Of a DNA stretch of 64,000 bases, positions 7,423 through 16,272 are shown one piece after another. Under the pieces are notes generated by a model, which saw only the letters and a list, made by a program, of their open reading frames with translations, was not told where the DNA came from and did no database searches. Each line of letters starts with the position of its first letter. Position 1 is the stretch's first letter. Source of the DNA: Litchfieldella qijiaojingensis (lineage in GTDB: Bacteria; Pseudomonadota; Gammaproteobacteria; Pseudomonadales; Halomonadaceae); assembly GCF_014651875.1 (NCBI RefSeq), contig NZ_BMXS01000001.1:186001-250000 (forward strand), written 5' to 3'. The translations under genes were made by a program, and so were the position numbers.

Positions 7423-9282
7423 ATGACGCAAGCGCAAGTGCCTCTGCAGCAGTTCTACATTCCCGAAGAGCAGTCGATCTATCTGCTCAGTCATGACGAT
7501 GCCAAGAAGCTCAAGGACTGGGTGGCGCTGTGCACCACCCAGCTCGAACAGCTCGGCTATCGGGATATCGAGCTGATCGGCAAGGGTGCCTATGGTTTCG
7601 TGTTTTCCGGCGTGACGGCGCGCAATGCGCAGTATGTCTTCAAGTTCACGCGCGTTACCTTGCCTCAGCACTTGCAGGACCGGCTCGAAGAGGAGGCTTT
7701 CATGCTCGAGCAGGTCGCCCATCCTCGGGTTCCTCGGCTGATCGCCTTCCAGCGGCTTCGTAACCAGTCGATCCTGGTAATGGAACGGGCGCCGGGCGAG
7801 AACCTGGAGGAGGTGTCGCTGCGCGAGGGGCGCCTCTCGCCGCGACTAGTGGTGCGCATCGCCGCACAACTGGCCGATATCTTGCGCAGCCTTAGGTCCG
7901 AGTCGGGGGCTTCCGGTCGCCCCATCGTGCACGGCGACATCAAACCATCCAACCTGGTGTTCGATGCCGAGCGCGAGAATATCGCCTTGATCGACTGGGG
8001 CTCGTCGGTATTCGCTCAGCTCGATAAGAATCAGCAGTTCGTCGCCGCCAACGTCATGGAGCTGATGTCCGATAACCTGCAGCAGACCAATGCCCGCCTG
8101 GGTGATGTCTACTTCATTGGCGAGGAGCAATTGAACGGTGGGTTGTCGTCACCGCGGTTCGACGAGCAGGGCGCGGCGGGGACCCTCTACGCTCTGGCTT
8201 CGGGGCAGTCCTGCCGGTTCGGTCATAAGGCCATCCCGGCCACCTCGTTGGGCCTGCCCATGGAATTCGCGCGTATGCTCGATGGACTGCTCGCCTCCGA
8301 CCCAGAGCTGCGTCGCCGCGCGGGTGACTATTTCCTCAAGGAAATGCCACGCCTTGCGCGTACCGTGATGTTCGATCTCGAGGAATCGCCGCCCACGCCG
8401 ATGGTGCCGGTATGGGTGCGTACGGCCAAGCGCGAGATCGATACCGTGGTATACAGCTCGCGCAAGTCGTTTCTGCGTGAGGAGGGCGCACCGGAAACGC
8501 TTAGCGACGTCAACGATGTACAACTCGACCGCTACTACAAGAACTTCATGCAAGGCATGGGAGAGACCGAGAAGGCCTTTCTCGCCGCGGTCAGCCGACT
8601 GGGCAAATACCCTGTGGTGGGAGGATTGGCTGTGCATTGGGAAGCCGACGGCATCTATATCGATACTTCACTCAATCTGCACGATCCCAACCTCAAGACC
8701 GCCTTCGTGACGGCGGTCAACAATATGGTCAACCTAGCCAGGGCGATTTATCGCCAGGGCATCTTCAAAAGCTGTCTGTTCAATGCCCGGGATACCCTGC
8801 ACATCGACCGCGAGGGGCCACACCAACCCTTCGAGCCGTCGCCAGGCATGCGCCTGCCCTATGAGGTGAGCGCTGCCCCGGAGATCGAGGACCGCTCGCG
8901 CATGCATTCCTATTTCGAAGATGGGCCGGATCCCGAGGAATTTCTGGTGCTTCCCGAGGAGATCATTTCCTCGCTGGAAGCACTCAATACCATTCACCAC
9001 ACCGGCATGATCATTTTCGAGGCACTGCCCAACCACCTGAAGATTCACAGTTACTACCGACTGCTGGATCCTGCCCGTGAAGAGGAGTTTCGGCGGCGGC
9101 TGGACGATATCCTGGCCGCGATCGGACTGATTGAGGGGCTTGGGGTGTCCGGGTTCATGAAGATGCCCTACAAGGACACCAAGTTCTTCCCGCATATCGA
9201 GCGCCTGCCGGAGCGCTATTATCCCAAGAACCCAAGAGCCGAGGACCTATCCAGGACTGCACGTGTCGAGGATGTATCGTGA
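7423..9282 (+). CDS. Hanks-type Ser/Thr protein kinase with unassigned C-terminal region
   Basis: 619 residues. Residues ~45-310 form a kinase domain: glycine loop GKGAYGFVF from ~G53, probable ATP-binding lysine K74 (YVFKFT), a helix-C glutamate in EEEAFMLEQV, catalytic loop HGDIKPSN with D172, and the metal-binding motif as DWG (191-193) instead of DFG. The C-terminal ~290 residues hold no motif I recognise; there is no transmembrane segment or PASTA repeat, so it should be soluble. It begins 21 bp after the E2 stop on the same strand, which suggests co-transcription with bkd. A role in phosphorylating E1 or another partner is inference only. Other possibility: a kinase-fold protein with a non-protein substrate. 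Confidence 0.8.
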   Translation: MTQAQVPLQQFYIPEEQSIYLLSHDDAKKLKDWVALCTTQLEQLGYRDIELIGKGAYGFVFSGVTARNAQYVFKFTRVTLPQHLQDRLEEEAFMLEQVAHPRVPRLIAFQRLRNQSILVMERAPGENLEEVSLREGRLSPRLVVRIAAQLADILRSLRSESGASGRPIVHGDIKPSNLVFDAERENIALIDWGSSVFAQLDKNQQFVAANVMELMSDNLQQTNARLGDVYFIGEEQLNGGLSSPRFDEQGAAGTLYALASGQSCRFGHKAIPATSLGLPMEFARMLDGLLASDPELRRRAGDYFLKEMPRLARTVMFDLEESPPTPMVPVWVRTAKREIDTVVYSSRKSFLREEGAPETLSDVNDVQLDRYYKNFMQGMGETEKAFLAAVSRLGKYPVVGGLAVHWEADGIYIDTSLNLHDPNLKTAFVTAVNNMVNLARAIYRQGIFKSCLFNARDTLHIDREGPHQPFEPSPGMRLPYEVSAAPEIEDRSRMHSYFEDGPDPEEFLVLPEEIISSLEALNTIHHTGMIIFEALPNHLKIHSYYRLLDPAREEEFRRRLDDILAAIGLIEGLGVSGFMKMPYKDTKFFPHIERLPERYYPKNPRAEDLSRTARVEDVS

Positions 9283-9283
9283 T

Positions 9284-9820
9284 TCACAGCGAAGCGGCGG
9301 CGCGTGCCGCCTGGTCGTAGAGTCCTGACATGGCGCGCAGCACACCAGCAATCTGGTGCATGTCCTCGCGCCCGATGCCCAGTGACGCCAGGGATTCGAT
9401 CAAACATGCTTCGCGTATCTCGGCGTAGCGCTCGCAGGCGACGCGTCCTTCCTCGGTGGTACGGAAAAAGGTCTCCTTGCCGCTTTTCTCGCCGATCACC
9501 AGTCCCAGCTTGGTGAGTTTCTTCAAGGCATAGGTCACGGTGTGAGTGTCCTCGACATTGAGCACCAGGCAGATATCCGCCTGTCGCTTGGCGCGCTCAC
9601 GGTGATTGACGCTATGCAGTACCAGCACGTCCAGCGAGCCCAGTTCGGGAAATCCTGTGGCAGTCATGCAGCGTACCATCCAGCGGTTGAAGGCATGGCT
9701 TGAGATGATCATGCCGAATTCGAACTCCGAGAGCTCCTGAGCGTTGCGTGACAGATGTTCCGAAGACACGATCGGGCCACGCGAATGACGCAGGTTGGTG
9801 AGGGACGTTTCCTCGTTCAT
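9284..9820 (-). CDS. MarR-like winged-helix transcriptional regulator
   Basis: 178 residues with a winged-helix region: LGSLDVLVLHSVNHRERAKR, then the helix-turn-helix segment DICLVLNVEDTHTVTYALKKLTKLG and a wing at EKSGKETFFRTTEEG. This matches the predicted MarR-family group often found with transporters. ATG 9820 shares one base with the dctM stop, so it is translationally coupled to the TRAP genes and probably regulates them or pxpABC. A frame extension upstream overlaps dctM and was discarded. It ends convergently 1 bp from the kinase stop, and no terminator is visible in that junction. Confidence 0.75.
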   Translation of the reverse strand: MNEETSLTNLRHSRGPIVSSEHLSRNAQELSEFEFGMIISSHAFNRWMVRCMTATGFPELGSLDVLVLHSVNHRERAKRQADICLVLNVEDTHTVTYALKKLTKLGLVIGEKSGKETFFRTTEEGRVACERYAEIREACLIESLASLGIGREDMHQIAGVLRAMSGLYDQAARAAASL

Positions 9821-11118
9821 CAGCGATTCCCCATGGCGTTGGGCAGATAGGTGACGATTTCCGGGAAGAGTGTGATCAGCACGACACCCAATAGCATCAA
9901 GAAGAAGAACGGCAGGGCCGCCTTGGCGATATGCAGGATGTTCTTGCCGGTCATGCCTTGCAGCACGAACAGATTGAAGCCCACTGGTGGCGTGATCTGT
10001 GACATCTCGACCACGATCACCAGGAAAATGCCGAACCAGATCAGGTCGATGCCGGCGGCCTCGACCATCGGTAGCATGATCGAAGTCGTCAGTACCACCA
10101 CCGAAATGCCATCCAGGAAGCAACCAAGGATGACGAAGAATACGGTAAGCGCCGCCAGTAGCATGAAGGGCGATAGCTCGAGGCTGGCGATCCACGCCGC
10201 CAGGTCGCTGGGAATGCGCGTGAAGCCCATGGCGGCGGTGAGGAACGAGGCCCCAGCCAGAATGAAAGCGATCATGCACGAAGTTTTCACCGCTCCCAGC
10301 AAGGCGTCGCGGAAAATGGCGGCATTCATGGCCCCTTGCAGGCGCGCCAGCAACAGTGATAGCACGACTCCAACGGCGGCGGCTTCGGTGGGGGATGCCA
10401 GACCGGCATAGATCGAGCCGATCACGCCCACGATCAGGCCGAGCATGGGAATCAGGCGCTTCGAGCGGCGTAGCTTTTCCCGCAGTGGAACACTTGCATC
10501 GGCCGGGGGAACCTTGTGCGGATAGCGCCAGGACCACAGCATCAGATAGCCTGCGAACAGGCTGATCAGCAGTAACCCCGGCAGGATACCGGCCACGAAT
10601 AGTCGGGCGATCGACTGATCGGTCGCCACCGCGAATACGATCAGGATGATCGATGGCGGGATCAGCAGTCCCAGCGTCGCGGAGCCGGCCAATGTTCCCA
10701 GTACCAGACGTTCGTCATAGCCACGCCGGGTCAGCTCGGGAATCGACATCTTGCCCATGGTGGCGCAGGTGGCCGCCGAAGAACCGGACACGGCGGCGAA
10801 GAGACCGCAGCCGACAACGTTGGTGTGCAGCAGTCGGCCCGGGATGCGCCGCATCCAGGGCGTGAGCCCGGTGAACATGTCCTCCGCCAGCCGTGAGCGG
10901 AACAGGATCTCACCCATCCAGATGAACATCGGCAGGGCGGTGAGCTCCCAACTGTAACTCGCGCTCCAGATATCCGAGGCCATGATGTCGCCGGTGGGGA
11001 TGGAAGTGAATTGACTGATGCCCAGCCAACCCATGCCCATCAGCGCGAAGGCGACCCACACGCCACTCCCCAGCATCACCAGCAACGCGATTGTGAGAAC
11101 GAGAATCATCAATAGCAT
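9820..11118 (-). CDS. dctM: TRAP transporter large permease, DctM family
   Basis: 432 residues, about 12 hydrophobic segments, the usual size of DctM. Couples solute import to the sodium gradient together with the small subunit. Characteristic pieces are GSSAATCATMGKMSIPELTRRGY and the LIPPSIILIVFAVATDQSIARLFVAGILPG block, quoted here in part (GLLIPPSIILIVFA), plus SPTEAAAVGVVLSL and ITPPVGFNLFVLQGMTG. It lies 15 bp after dctQ and overlaps the regulator by one base. Substrate is inferred from context (see pxpA). Confidence 0.92.
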   Translation of the reverse strand: MLLMILVLTIALLVMLGSGVWVAFALMGMGWLGISQFTSIPTGDIMASDIWSASYSWELTALPMFIWMGEILFRSRLAEDMFTGLTPWMRRIPGRLLHTNVVGCGLFAAVSGSSAATCATMGKMSIPELTRRGYDERLVLGTLAGSATLGLLIPPSIILIVFAVATDQSIARLFVAGILPGLLLISLFAGYLMLWSWRYPHKVPPADASVPLREKLRRSKRLIPMLGLIVGVIGSIYAGLASPTEAAAVGVVLSLLLARLQGAMNAAIFRDALLGAVKTSCMIAFILAGASFLTAAMGFTRIPSDLAAWIASLELSPFMLLAALTVFFVILGCFLDGISVVVLTTSIMLPMVEAAGIDLIWFGIFLVIVVEMSQITPPVGFNLFVLQGMTGKNILHIAKAALPFFFLMLLGVVLITLFPEIVTYLPNAMGNR

Positions 11119-11133
11119 GGCAAGTGGCCTCGA

Positions 11134-11712
11134 TTATTCGTTGGTAGCGTCATCGACCTGGAAGGACGACGGTCGGGTCAAGGCGGTAACCAGGGTCGCG
11201 ACCCAAGCCTCGAGCAGCGCCAGGCAGAACAGTAATATGCCGAGCAGCATGATGCTCTGTGGAATCCACAGCGGGATGCTCAGCAGGCCGTAGGAAGTTT
11301 CATTGAAGGCAATGCTGTCCGCGACCAGCCATATCACGTACCAGGCCAGGTACAGGGACAGAAACAGCGCGATGCTCAGGCACCACAGCTCCACGAAGGC
11401 ACGTACCCTGGCAGGCAAGTGGCCGATCAGCAAGGTGACGCGAATATGTCCGCCATTGACGAAGGTGTAGGCCAGGCCCAGAAAGGTGGCACCGACCAAC
11501 AGGAAGCCGGAAATTTCCGCCAGGCCGGGAATGGCCAGGCCGATCCTGTCGCCGCCGACCCAGATCATGAACTTGTCGATGATGCGCCCGAGTATCTGCG
11601 CTGTGATCATGGCGCAGATCAGGCTCAAGCAGGTGCCCGACAGGTAGGCTCCCAGGTCATATAGAGAACGTAAACGATAGTGCATGAGGGTCACTCGCAA
11701 GGACTTGGCCAT
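11134..11712 (-). CDS. dctQ: TRAP transporter small permease, DctQ family
   Basis: 192 residues with four hydrophobic segments, the pattern of DctQ. Motifs include GVGA-like spacing around FLLVGATFLGLAYTFVNGGHIRV, of which the core TFLGLAYTFVNGGHIRV is typical (membrane entry followed by GHIRV). ATG 11712 (MAKSLRVTLMHYR) is preferred over an upstream extension into the dctP hairpin; the internal Met at MHYRLRSL is possible too. Lies between dctP and dctM in the usual P-Q-M order. Confidence 0.88.
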   Translation of the reverse strand: MAKSLRVTLMHYRLRSLYDLGAYLSGTCLSLICAMITAQILGRIIDKFMIWVGGDRIGLAIPGLAEISGFLLVGATFLGLAYTFVNGGHIRVTLLIGHLPARVRAFVELWCLSIALFLSLYLAWYVIWLVADSIAFNETSYGLLSIPLWIPQSIMLLGILLFCLALLEAWVATLVTALTRPSSFQVDDATNE

Positions 11713-11721
11713 GGTGGAGCG

Positions 11722-11747
11722 TTCCCCCGGCATTAGCGCCGGGGGAA
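11722..11747 (-). promoter_or_regulatory. Intercistronic hairpin between dctP and dctQ
   Basis: TTCCCCCGGC (11722-11731) pairs with GCCGGGGGAA (11738-11747) around a 6-nt loop: a 10-bp perfect stem with no T-run on either side. It lies in the 41-bp gap after dctP. Such stems commonly protect the 3' end of abundant binding-protein mRNA or partly stop transcription, giving more DctP than permease. Confidence 0.65.
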
Positions 11748-11753
11748 GCGCTG

Positions 11754-12764
11754 TTACTGGTGGGCCTGACGGTAGGATTCGAGGATGCGCATTCCTTGCT
11801 CGCCGGCGCGCTGTCCCCATTCCTCGGTCATGGTGGCACCGATTTCTTCCAGGGACTCAGCCAACTCAGGAGTCGGTTCGCTGACCTCGATGCCATTGTC
11901 ACGCAGGATCTGGATAGCGTCCTCGGTCTCCTGGCGACTCATCTCCCAGCCGCGCCGCTCGGCTTCCTGCGCTGCGTCAAGCACGGCCTGTTGCGTGGCC
12001 TCGTCGAGCCGTGAGAAGTCCTGCTCGTTGACGATCACCATGTTCTTGGGAATCCACAACTGAGCATGATTGAAATGACTCAGGTAGTCCCAAGCCTGGG
12101 TGTCGGCGCCGGTGGCCGGCGAAGTGATCATGGCGTCTACCCGGCCGGTGCTGAAGGCGGTGGGGATGTCGGGAACCTCTACCTGGGTTGGCACGGCACC
12201 AGCGAGTTGAGCGAAGCGTTCGCTGGCGACGTTGTAGGCACGCATGTTGAGGTTGCGCAGGTCGTCGATGGTCTCGACCAACTGCTGGGTATAGATGCCT
12301 TGCGGTGGCCAGGGAACGGCGAACAACAGGCGCAAGCGCTGTTCGGCCAGTTCCTCGGCGATCACTTCTCGCGACGCTTCCCACAGCGCCCGGGCATCCT
12401 CGTAGTTGGCTGCCAGATAAGGCACGGAGTCGACTTCGAAGATGGGATTCTCGTTGGCCAGCCGCGACATGATCAGTTCACCGATCGGCACGATACCTCT
12501 GCGTACCGAGTTCTTGATCTCGGGATGGGCGATCAGTGCGCCGTTGGAATGCACCGTGATCGATAACTCGCCGTTGGTGCGTTCAGCGACATCATCGGCG
12601 AATTCGCGGATGTTGACGGTATGGAAGGTGCGGTCGCCGTAGGGAGTCGGCATGTCCCATTCGGTCGCGGCCACCGCGTCGGTGGTCGTCGTCAGGGCAG
12701 CGCTTCCCAGTCCCAAGGTGGTTGCGGTAATCAGGCTAGCCAGTAGGGGAGTCCTGGTAGTCAT
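11754..12764 (-). CDS. dctP: TRAP transporter substrate-binding protein, DctP family
   Basis: 336 residues with a Sec signal peptide (hydrophobic run LASLITATTLGLGSAAL, likely cleavage near TDAVAA). Periplasmic receptor for an organic acid. Family features include IYTQQLVETIDDLRNLNMRA, where the arginine of NMRAY usually forms the salt bridge with the substrate carboxylate, and a C-terminal region with QQAVLDAAQEAERRGWEMSR. First gene of a dctP-dctQ-dctM-regulator operon and divergent from pxpABC over 271 bp; 5-oxoproline (pyroglutamate) is the likely ligand by context, as for Bordetella DctP6/7. Confidence 0.88.
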   Translation of the reverse strand: MTTRTPLLASLITATTLGLGSAALTTTTDAVAATEWDMPTPYGDRTFHTVNIREFADDVAERTNGELSITVHSNGALIAHPEIKNSVRRGIVPIGELIMSRLANENPIFEVDSVPYLAANYEDARALWEASREVIAEELAEQRLRLLFAVPWPPQGIYTQQLVETIDDLRNLNMRAYNVASERFAQLAGAVPTQVEVPDIPTAFSTGRVDAMITSPATGADTQAWDYLSHFNHAQLWIPKNMVIVNEQDFSRLDEATQQAVLDAAQEAERRGWEMSRQETEDAIQILRDNGIEVSEPTPELAESLEEIGATMTEEWGQRAGEQGMRILESYRQAHQ

Positions 12765-12864
12765 CGAAGGTTCCTCACTTGCAAGTGGTCGTTGTTATTG
12801 GCTCGTCACACGCAGCGGAATGCCGCGCTTGCGGGACGCCGGGATCGTATCTTCACTTTGAGAA

Positions 12865-12878
12865 AACGACGTGTCGTT
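12865..12878. promoter_or_regulatory. Palindrome AACGAC-GT-GTCGTT in the dctP/pxpA divergent region, candidate operator
   Basis: Two 6-bp inverted arms around a 2-bp centre, 101 bp upstream of dctP and 158 bp upstream of pxpA. The size suits a MarR-family dimer, and a MarR-like gene closes the dctP operon. The remainder of 12765-13035 is AT-rich near pxpA (TATCTATAAATTGTAT at about 12984-12999), consistent with a promoter, but no clear -35 could be assigned. Confidence 0.4.
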
Positions 12879-13035
12879 CAAGCGTTACCCTGAGCATAGA
12901 CGTCGAATGTCATGAAGGTTAGGCATTACAGTTATGAATCGTCAATGCTATTTAGACTTATTGGTGATTTTGTGTTGATATTTTATCTATAAATTGTATG
13001 AAAGATGAGTGCTTTCCTGACGAGAGGTGCCGAAC

Positions 13036-13791
13036 ATGGCAACGCTACTGCTTAATGCGGACATGGGCGAAAGCTTTGGTCCTTGGGTCATGGGACTCGA
13101 TGAACAGGTGATGCCATACGTCGACCTGGCTAACGTCGCGTGTGGCTTCCATGCATCAGATCCCGATACCATGCGGCTCACGGCACGTCTTGCGGCACGG
13201 CATGACGTGACCGTGGGCGCCCATCCTGCCTATCCCGACCTGGTCGGTTTCGGGCGGCGCTCCATGGCCTGTTCCGCATTGGAAATCGAGAACCTGGTGC
13301 TTTATCAGATCGGCGCGTTGGCTGCCATCTGTCGCGCCGAGGGGGCGCGCCTGGGGTACGTGAAGCCGCATGGTGCGTTGTACAATGACATGATGCGCGA
13401 TCCGGACAAGCTGGCTGCGATCATGCGTGCCGTAGCCGCTTTCGACGCGGAATTGCCGCTGATGGTCATGGCCACGCGCGAGCCGACTCCCACCCGCGAG
13501 TTGGCGCGGCGCGAAGGAGTGACGCTATGGTTCGAGGCCTTCGCCGACCGTGCCTATGATGGGGAAGGTCGACTGGTATCGCGCCGTGAGCCGAAGGCGG
13601 TACACCATGATCCCGACGTCATCGTCGATCAAGCCAGGCGCATTGCTCTGGGCCAACCGCTGACGGCCAGCGATGGCAGTGAACTGGTGCTGGAGGCCGA
13701 TACGCTCTGCGTGCATGGCGACAATCCCGAGTCGATTGCCGCGGTGCAGGCCATTCGTCAGGCCCTGCATGAGATCGAGGTTTCGACATGA
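13036..13791 (+). CDS. pxpA: 5-oxoprolinase subunit A (LamB/YcsF family)
   Basis: 251 residues; E. coli PxpA has 244. With PxpB and PxpC it hydrolyses 5-oxoproline to glutamate using ATP. Recognised by [11 protein letters not shown] at the N-terminus, [31 protein letters not shown] and [13 protein letters not shown], all YcsF signatures. ATG 13036 has GAGAGG nine bases upstream; the in-frame GTG at 13027 overlaps that ribosome site and is less likely. Overlaps pxpB by 4 bp. Confidence 0.93.
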   Translation: MATLLLNADMGESFGPWVMGLDEQVMPYVDLANVACGFHASDPDTMRLTARLAARHDVTVGAHPAYPDLVGFGRRSMACSALEIENLVLYQIGALAAICRAEGARLGYVKPHGALYNDMMRDPDKLAAIMRAVAAFDAELPLMVMATREPTPTRELARREGVTLWFEAFADRAYDGEGRLVSRREPKAVHHDPDVIVDQARRIALGQPLTASDGSELVLEADTLCVHGDNPESIAAVQAIRQALHEIEVST

Positions 13792-14510
13792 GTCGCGAGC
13801 TTCCATTGCCTCGTCTCGAGCATGCCGGCATCGATGCCTGGCTGGTGCGCTTGTTCAATGAAATCGACGAGGCGAACATGCCATGGCTCACGGCTCTGAT
13901 GCGCCGTTGCGAGACGACATTCGGAGCAGCGTTGGTCGATATGGTGCCGTCGTACACCACCCTGCTGGTGCACTACGATCCTTTGGCACTCTCCTCACAT
14001 GAGGCGCGGCGATACCTCGAAACCGCATTGAGCGGGCTGGCGCCGGACGAGGAGGGGGGGAGAGCGGCGGTCAAGGAGCTTCCTGTCTGGTACGACGACA
14101 GTGTAGGACCCGAGCTCGAACGGCTCGAACGTGTCAGCGGTCTGGACCGTGCCGGGGTGATCGAGGCGCACTGCGCGCACGAATATAGGGTCTTTGCGCT
14201 GGGGTTTGCCCCGGGGTTTGCCTTCATGGGCAGCGTCGATGAGCGACTGGCCGTGCCACGCCTGGAAACGCCTCGCCAGCGTGTCCCAGCGGGTAGTGTG
14301 GCGGTCACCGGTCGCCAGACCGCTGCCTATCCGCGCCTCTCGCCTGGTGGTTGGAACCTGATCGGACGTACCTCGGCGATCTTGTTCGATCGCCAGCGCG
14401 AGGGGTTCAGTCTGCTCCGAGTCGGCGATCGTGTCCGGTTCGTCAGTATCGATCGGGTAGAGTTCGAACGCCTTGGTGGCGATCTCTCACCGGTGGAGGA
14501 GCGTTCATGA
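13788..14510 (+). CDS. pxpB: 5-oxoprolinase subunit B (KipI/allophanate hydrolase subunit 1 family)
   Basis: 240 residues. Motifs typical of the family: [40 protein letters not shown], and [17 protein letters not shown]. Works as a complex with PxpC. Overlaps pxpA and pxpC by 4 bp each (ATGA), so the three are translationally coupled. Together with the neighbouring TRAP operon it suggests use of external 5-oxoproline as well as repair of the internal metabolite. Confidence 0.92.
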   Translation: MSRELPLPRLEHAGIDAWLVRLFNEIDEANMPWLTALMRRCETTFGAALVDMVPSYTTLLVHYDPLALSSHEARRYLETALSGLAPDEEGGRAAVKELPVWYDDSVGPELERLERVSGLDRAGVIEAHCAHEYRVFALGFAPGFAFMGSVDERLAVPRLETPRQRVPAGSVAVTGRQTAAYPRLSPGGWNLIGRTSAILFDRQREGFSLLRVGDRVRFVSIDRVEFERLGGDLSPVEERS

Positions 14511-15499
14511 CGATGTCCGACGATGCTGTGGGCGTTCTGCGTGTGATCAGAGCGGGTCCGTTGGCGCTATTGCAGGATGCCGGGCGGTTCGGAGTGCGTC
14601 GCCTCGGGGTGACCCAGGGAGGGCCGGCTGATCTGCATGCCTGGGCCTGGGCGAATCACCTGTTGGGCAATAGCTGGGGCACAGCGGCGCTGGAGATCGC
14701 TCTCGGTGGGCTGGAAATGGTCGCCGAGGACGATATGGTGCTGGCGCTTTGCGGTGCCGATCTGGGGACGACCCTGGACGAGGTGCCCGTCCCCTGCTGG
14801 CAGGTGGTGACGATCGCCGCCGGGCAGAGGTTGTGCTTCGGTTCTCCTCGCGATGGCGTCAGGGCCTACCTGGCGGTGGCCGGCGGTTTTCTGGCTGAGC
14901 CGGTATTGGGCAGCGTGGCCTGCGTGAGTCGCGAAGGGTTGGGAGGACACGATGGCCAGGGCCGGGCGTTGGCGGCAGATGATCGGCTGCGTGTCGACCG
15001 GAGCTGCCAGGCGTCCGCGCGTGAGCACTACAAGGGAAGGCAAGTGCCCGTCGAAGAGCGGATCGATTACCGGAATCCGGCGCGACTGTCCTTGATGCCC
15101 GGGGCTCAGATCGCCGACTTCAGCGGGGCGAGCCTGTTCGCCGCTTTCAATCGACCATGGCATGTGGATGCCCGCGCCGATCGCATGGGCGTGCGGCTCA
15201 AGGGGCCACGGCTACGCTGCCGCCTGGGCACGATGATTTCCGAAGGAATTCCTTTGGGAGCGGTGCAGGTGCCTGCGGACGGTCAGCCGATCGTGCTGCT
15301 CAATGATCGCCAGACGATCGGCGGTTATCCGCGTTTGGGGGCGTTGACGCCGTTGGCCTGTGCGAGACTGGCGCAATGTCAACCGGGTCAGGAAGTGAGG
15401 CTGGTTGCCGAAGCGCCGCAACGCGCCCAGGAGGACTATCGGCGTTTTCGCCGCCGTTTCGGCGTTACACCAACCCTTGGCGACGCATCACCTCGGTGA
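14507..15499 (+). CDS. pxpC: 5-oxoprolinase subunit C (KipA/allophanate hydrolase subunit 2 family)
   Basis: 330 residues. Family signatures: LLQDAGRFGVRRLGVTQGGP near the start, GGLEMVAEDDMVLALCGADL, YLAVAGGF, and a C-terminal DGQPIVLLNDRQTIGGYPR. ATG 14507 overlaps the pxpB stop; a longer in-frame reading lies inside pxpB and is rejected. The 3' end overlaps the convergent glaR-like gene by 35 bp, an unusually long coding overlap for this window. Confidence 0.92.
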   Translation: MTMSDDAVGVLRVIRAGPLALLQDAGRFGVRRLGVTQGGPADLHAWAWANHLLGNSWGTAALEIALGGLEMVAEDDMVLALCGADLGTTLDEVPVPCWQVVTIAAGQRLCFGSPRDGVRAYLAVAGGFLAEPVLGSVACVSREGLGGHDGQGRALAADDRLRVDRSCQASAREHYKGRQVPVEERIDYRNPARLSLMPGAQIADFSGASLFAAFNRPWHVDARADRMGVRLKGPRLRCRLGTMISEGIPLGAVQVPADGQPIVLLNDRQTIGGYPRLGALTPLACARLAQCQPGQEVRLVAEAPQRAQEDYRRFRRRFGVTPTLGDASPR

Positions 15500-16166
15500 T
15501 GATCGGCACCGGTGTCAGCAGGTGTTCATGCATCATTTTCGCGGCACGTTCGGCGTCGCGGGACAGTACCACGTCAACCAGGGCAGCGTGTTCCTGGCGT
15601 TTCCTCTCGAGGGCCTGTTCGGAGAATACCGTTTCCTGCAGCCATAGATGACGATAACGCTCGGCCTGGTCGAACAGGCTGGCCCTGACCTGCAGCAGGT
15701 GGGAAGATCCGCAGCCGGCGACCATGGCGGTATGAAAGGCCTTGTGACGGGCATCCCAGACATCGAGCACCTCATCGGCGCTATTGACTTCGACTACCTT
15801 GGAAAGGGTGTGAGCCTTGGCCAGAATCTCCGCTTCCCAGGTGTCGTCACCCCGTTCGATAGCCAATCTCAAAAGCATGGCTTCGAGTTGGGAGCGTGCA
15901 TCGTAGATGTCATCGAGTTCGGCAAGCGACATCGAGGCAACCCGGTAGCCGCGCTGGCTGATCGCTACCACCAGGCGTTCGGCGACGAGCTGCGAAAGTG
16001 CCTCGCGCAATGGGCCGACACCTAGGTCGTAACGCTCCTTGAGGCGACTCATCAGCAGTTTTTCCCCAGGGGGGAAAACACCGCGAATGATGTCGTGCTT
16101 CAACCAGGAATAGGCACTGATGCCGAGGTTCTGACGAGAGGGACTGTCCATGGGTGATTCCGACAT
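15465..16166 (-). CDS. glaR: GntR-family transcriptional regulator, GlaR/CsiR-like
   Basis: 233 residues: N-terminal GntR winged helix (ISAYSWLKHDIIRGVFPPGE, GVGPLREALSQLVAERLV, SQRGYRVASMS) and C-terminal FCD domain (HKAFHTAMVAGCGSSHLLQV, HEHLLTPVPII). It is strikingly close, from memory, to E. coli CsiR/GlaR, the repressor of glutarate and L-2-hydroxyglutarate catabolism that responds to glutarate. It is divergent from lhgO over 106 bp, the enzyme of that pathway. ATG 16166 (MSESPMDSP) is chosen; ATG 16151 is an alternative. Converges on pxpC with overlap. Confidence 0.85.
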   Translation of the reverse strand: MSESPMDSPSRQNLGISAYSWLKHDIIRGVFPPGEKLLMSRLKERYDLGVGPLREALSQLVAERLVVAISQRGYRVASMSLAELDDIYDARSQLEAMLLRLAIERGDDTWEAEILAKAHTLSKVVEVNSADEVLDVWDARHKAFHTAMVAGCGSSHLLQVRASLFDQAERYRHLWLQETVFSEQALERKRQEHAALVDVVLSRDAERAAKMMHEHLLTPVPIITEVMRRQGLV

Positions 16167-16272
16167 GAGTATGGCGCCATGATACGCAATCTGGTTTGAG
16201 CTGGCGAAACTCTGCAAAACAAGCTGATATTATGCAATAACGTCTACATTATTGATAACAAGAGGCGCTCAG

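Noticed and set aside
6541-7722. 393-codon open frame on the minus strand across bkdB
   Set aside because: It lies opposite the E2 catalytic domain, whose lipoyl and HRIIDG motifs prove the plus-strand reading; long antisense frames are common at this G+C.
7423-9282. Kinase as a mammalian-type BCKDH kinase
   Set aside because: It has Hanks kinase motifs (HGDIKPSN, DWG), not the N, G1 and G2 boxes of the GHKL fold.
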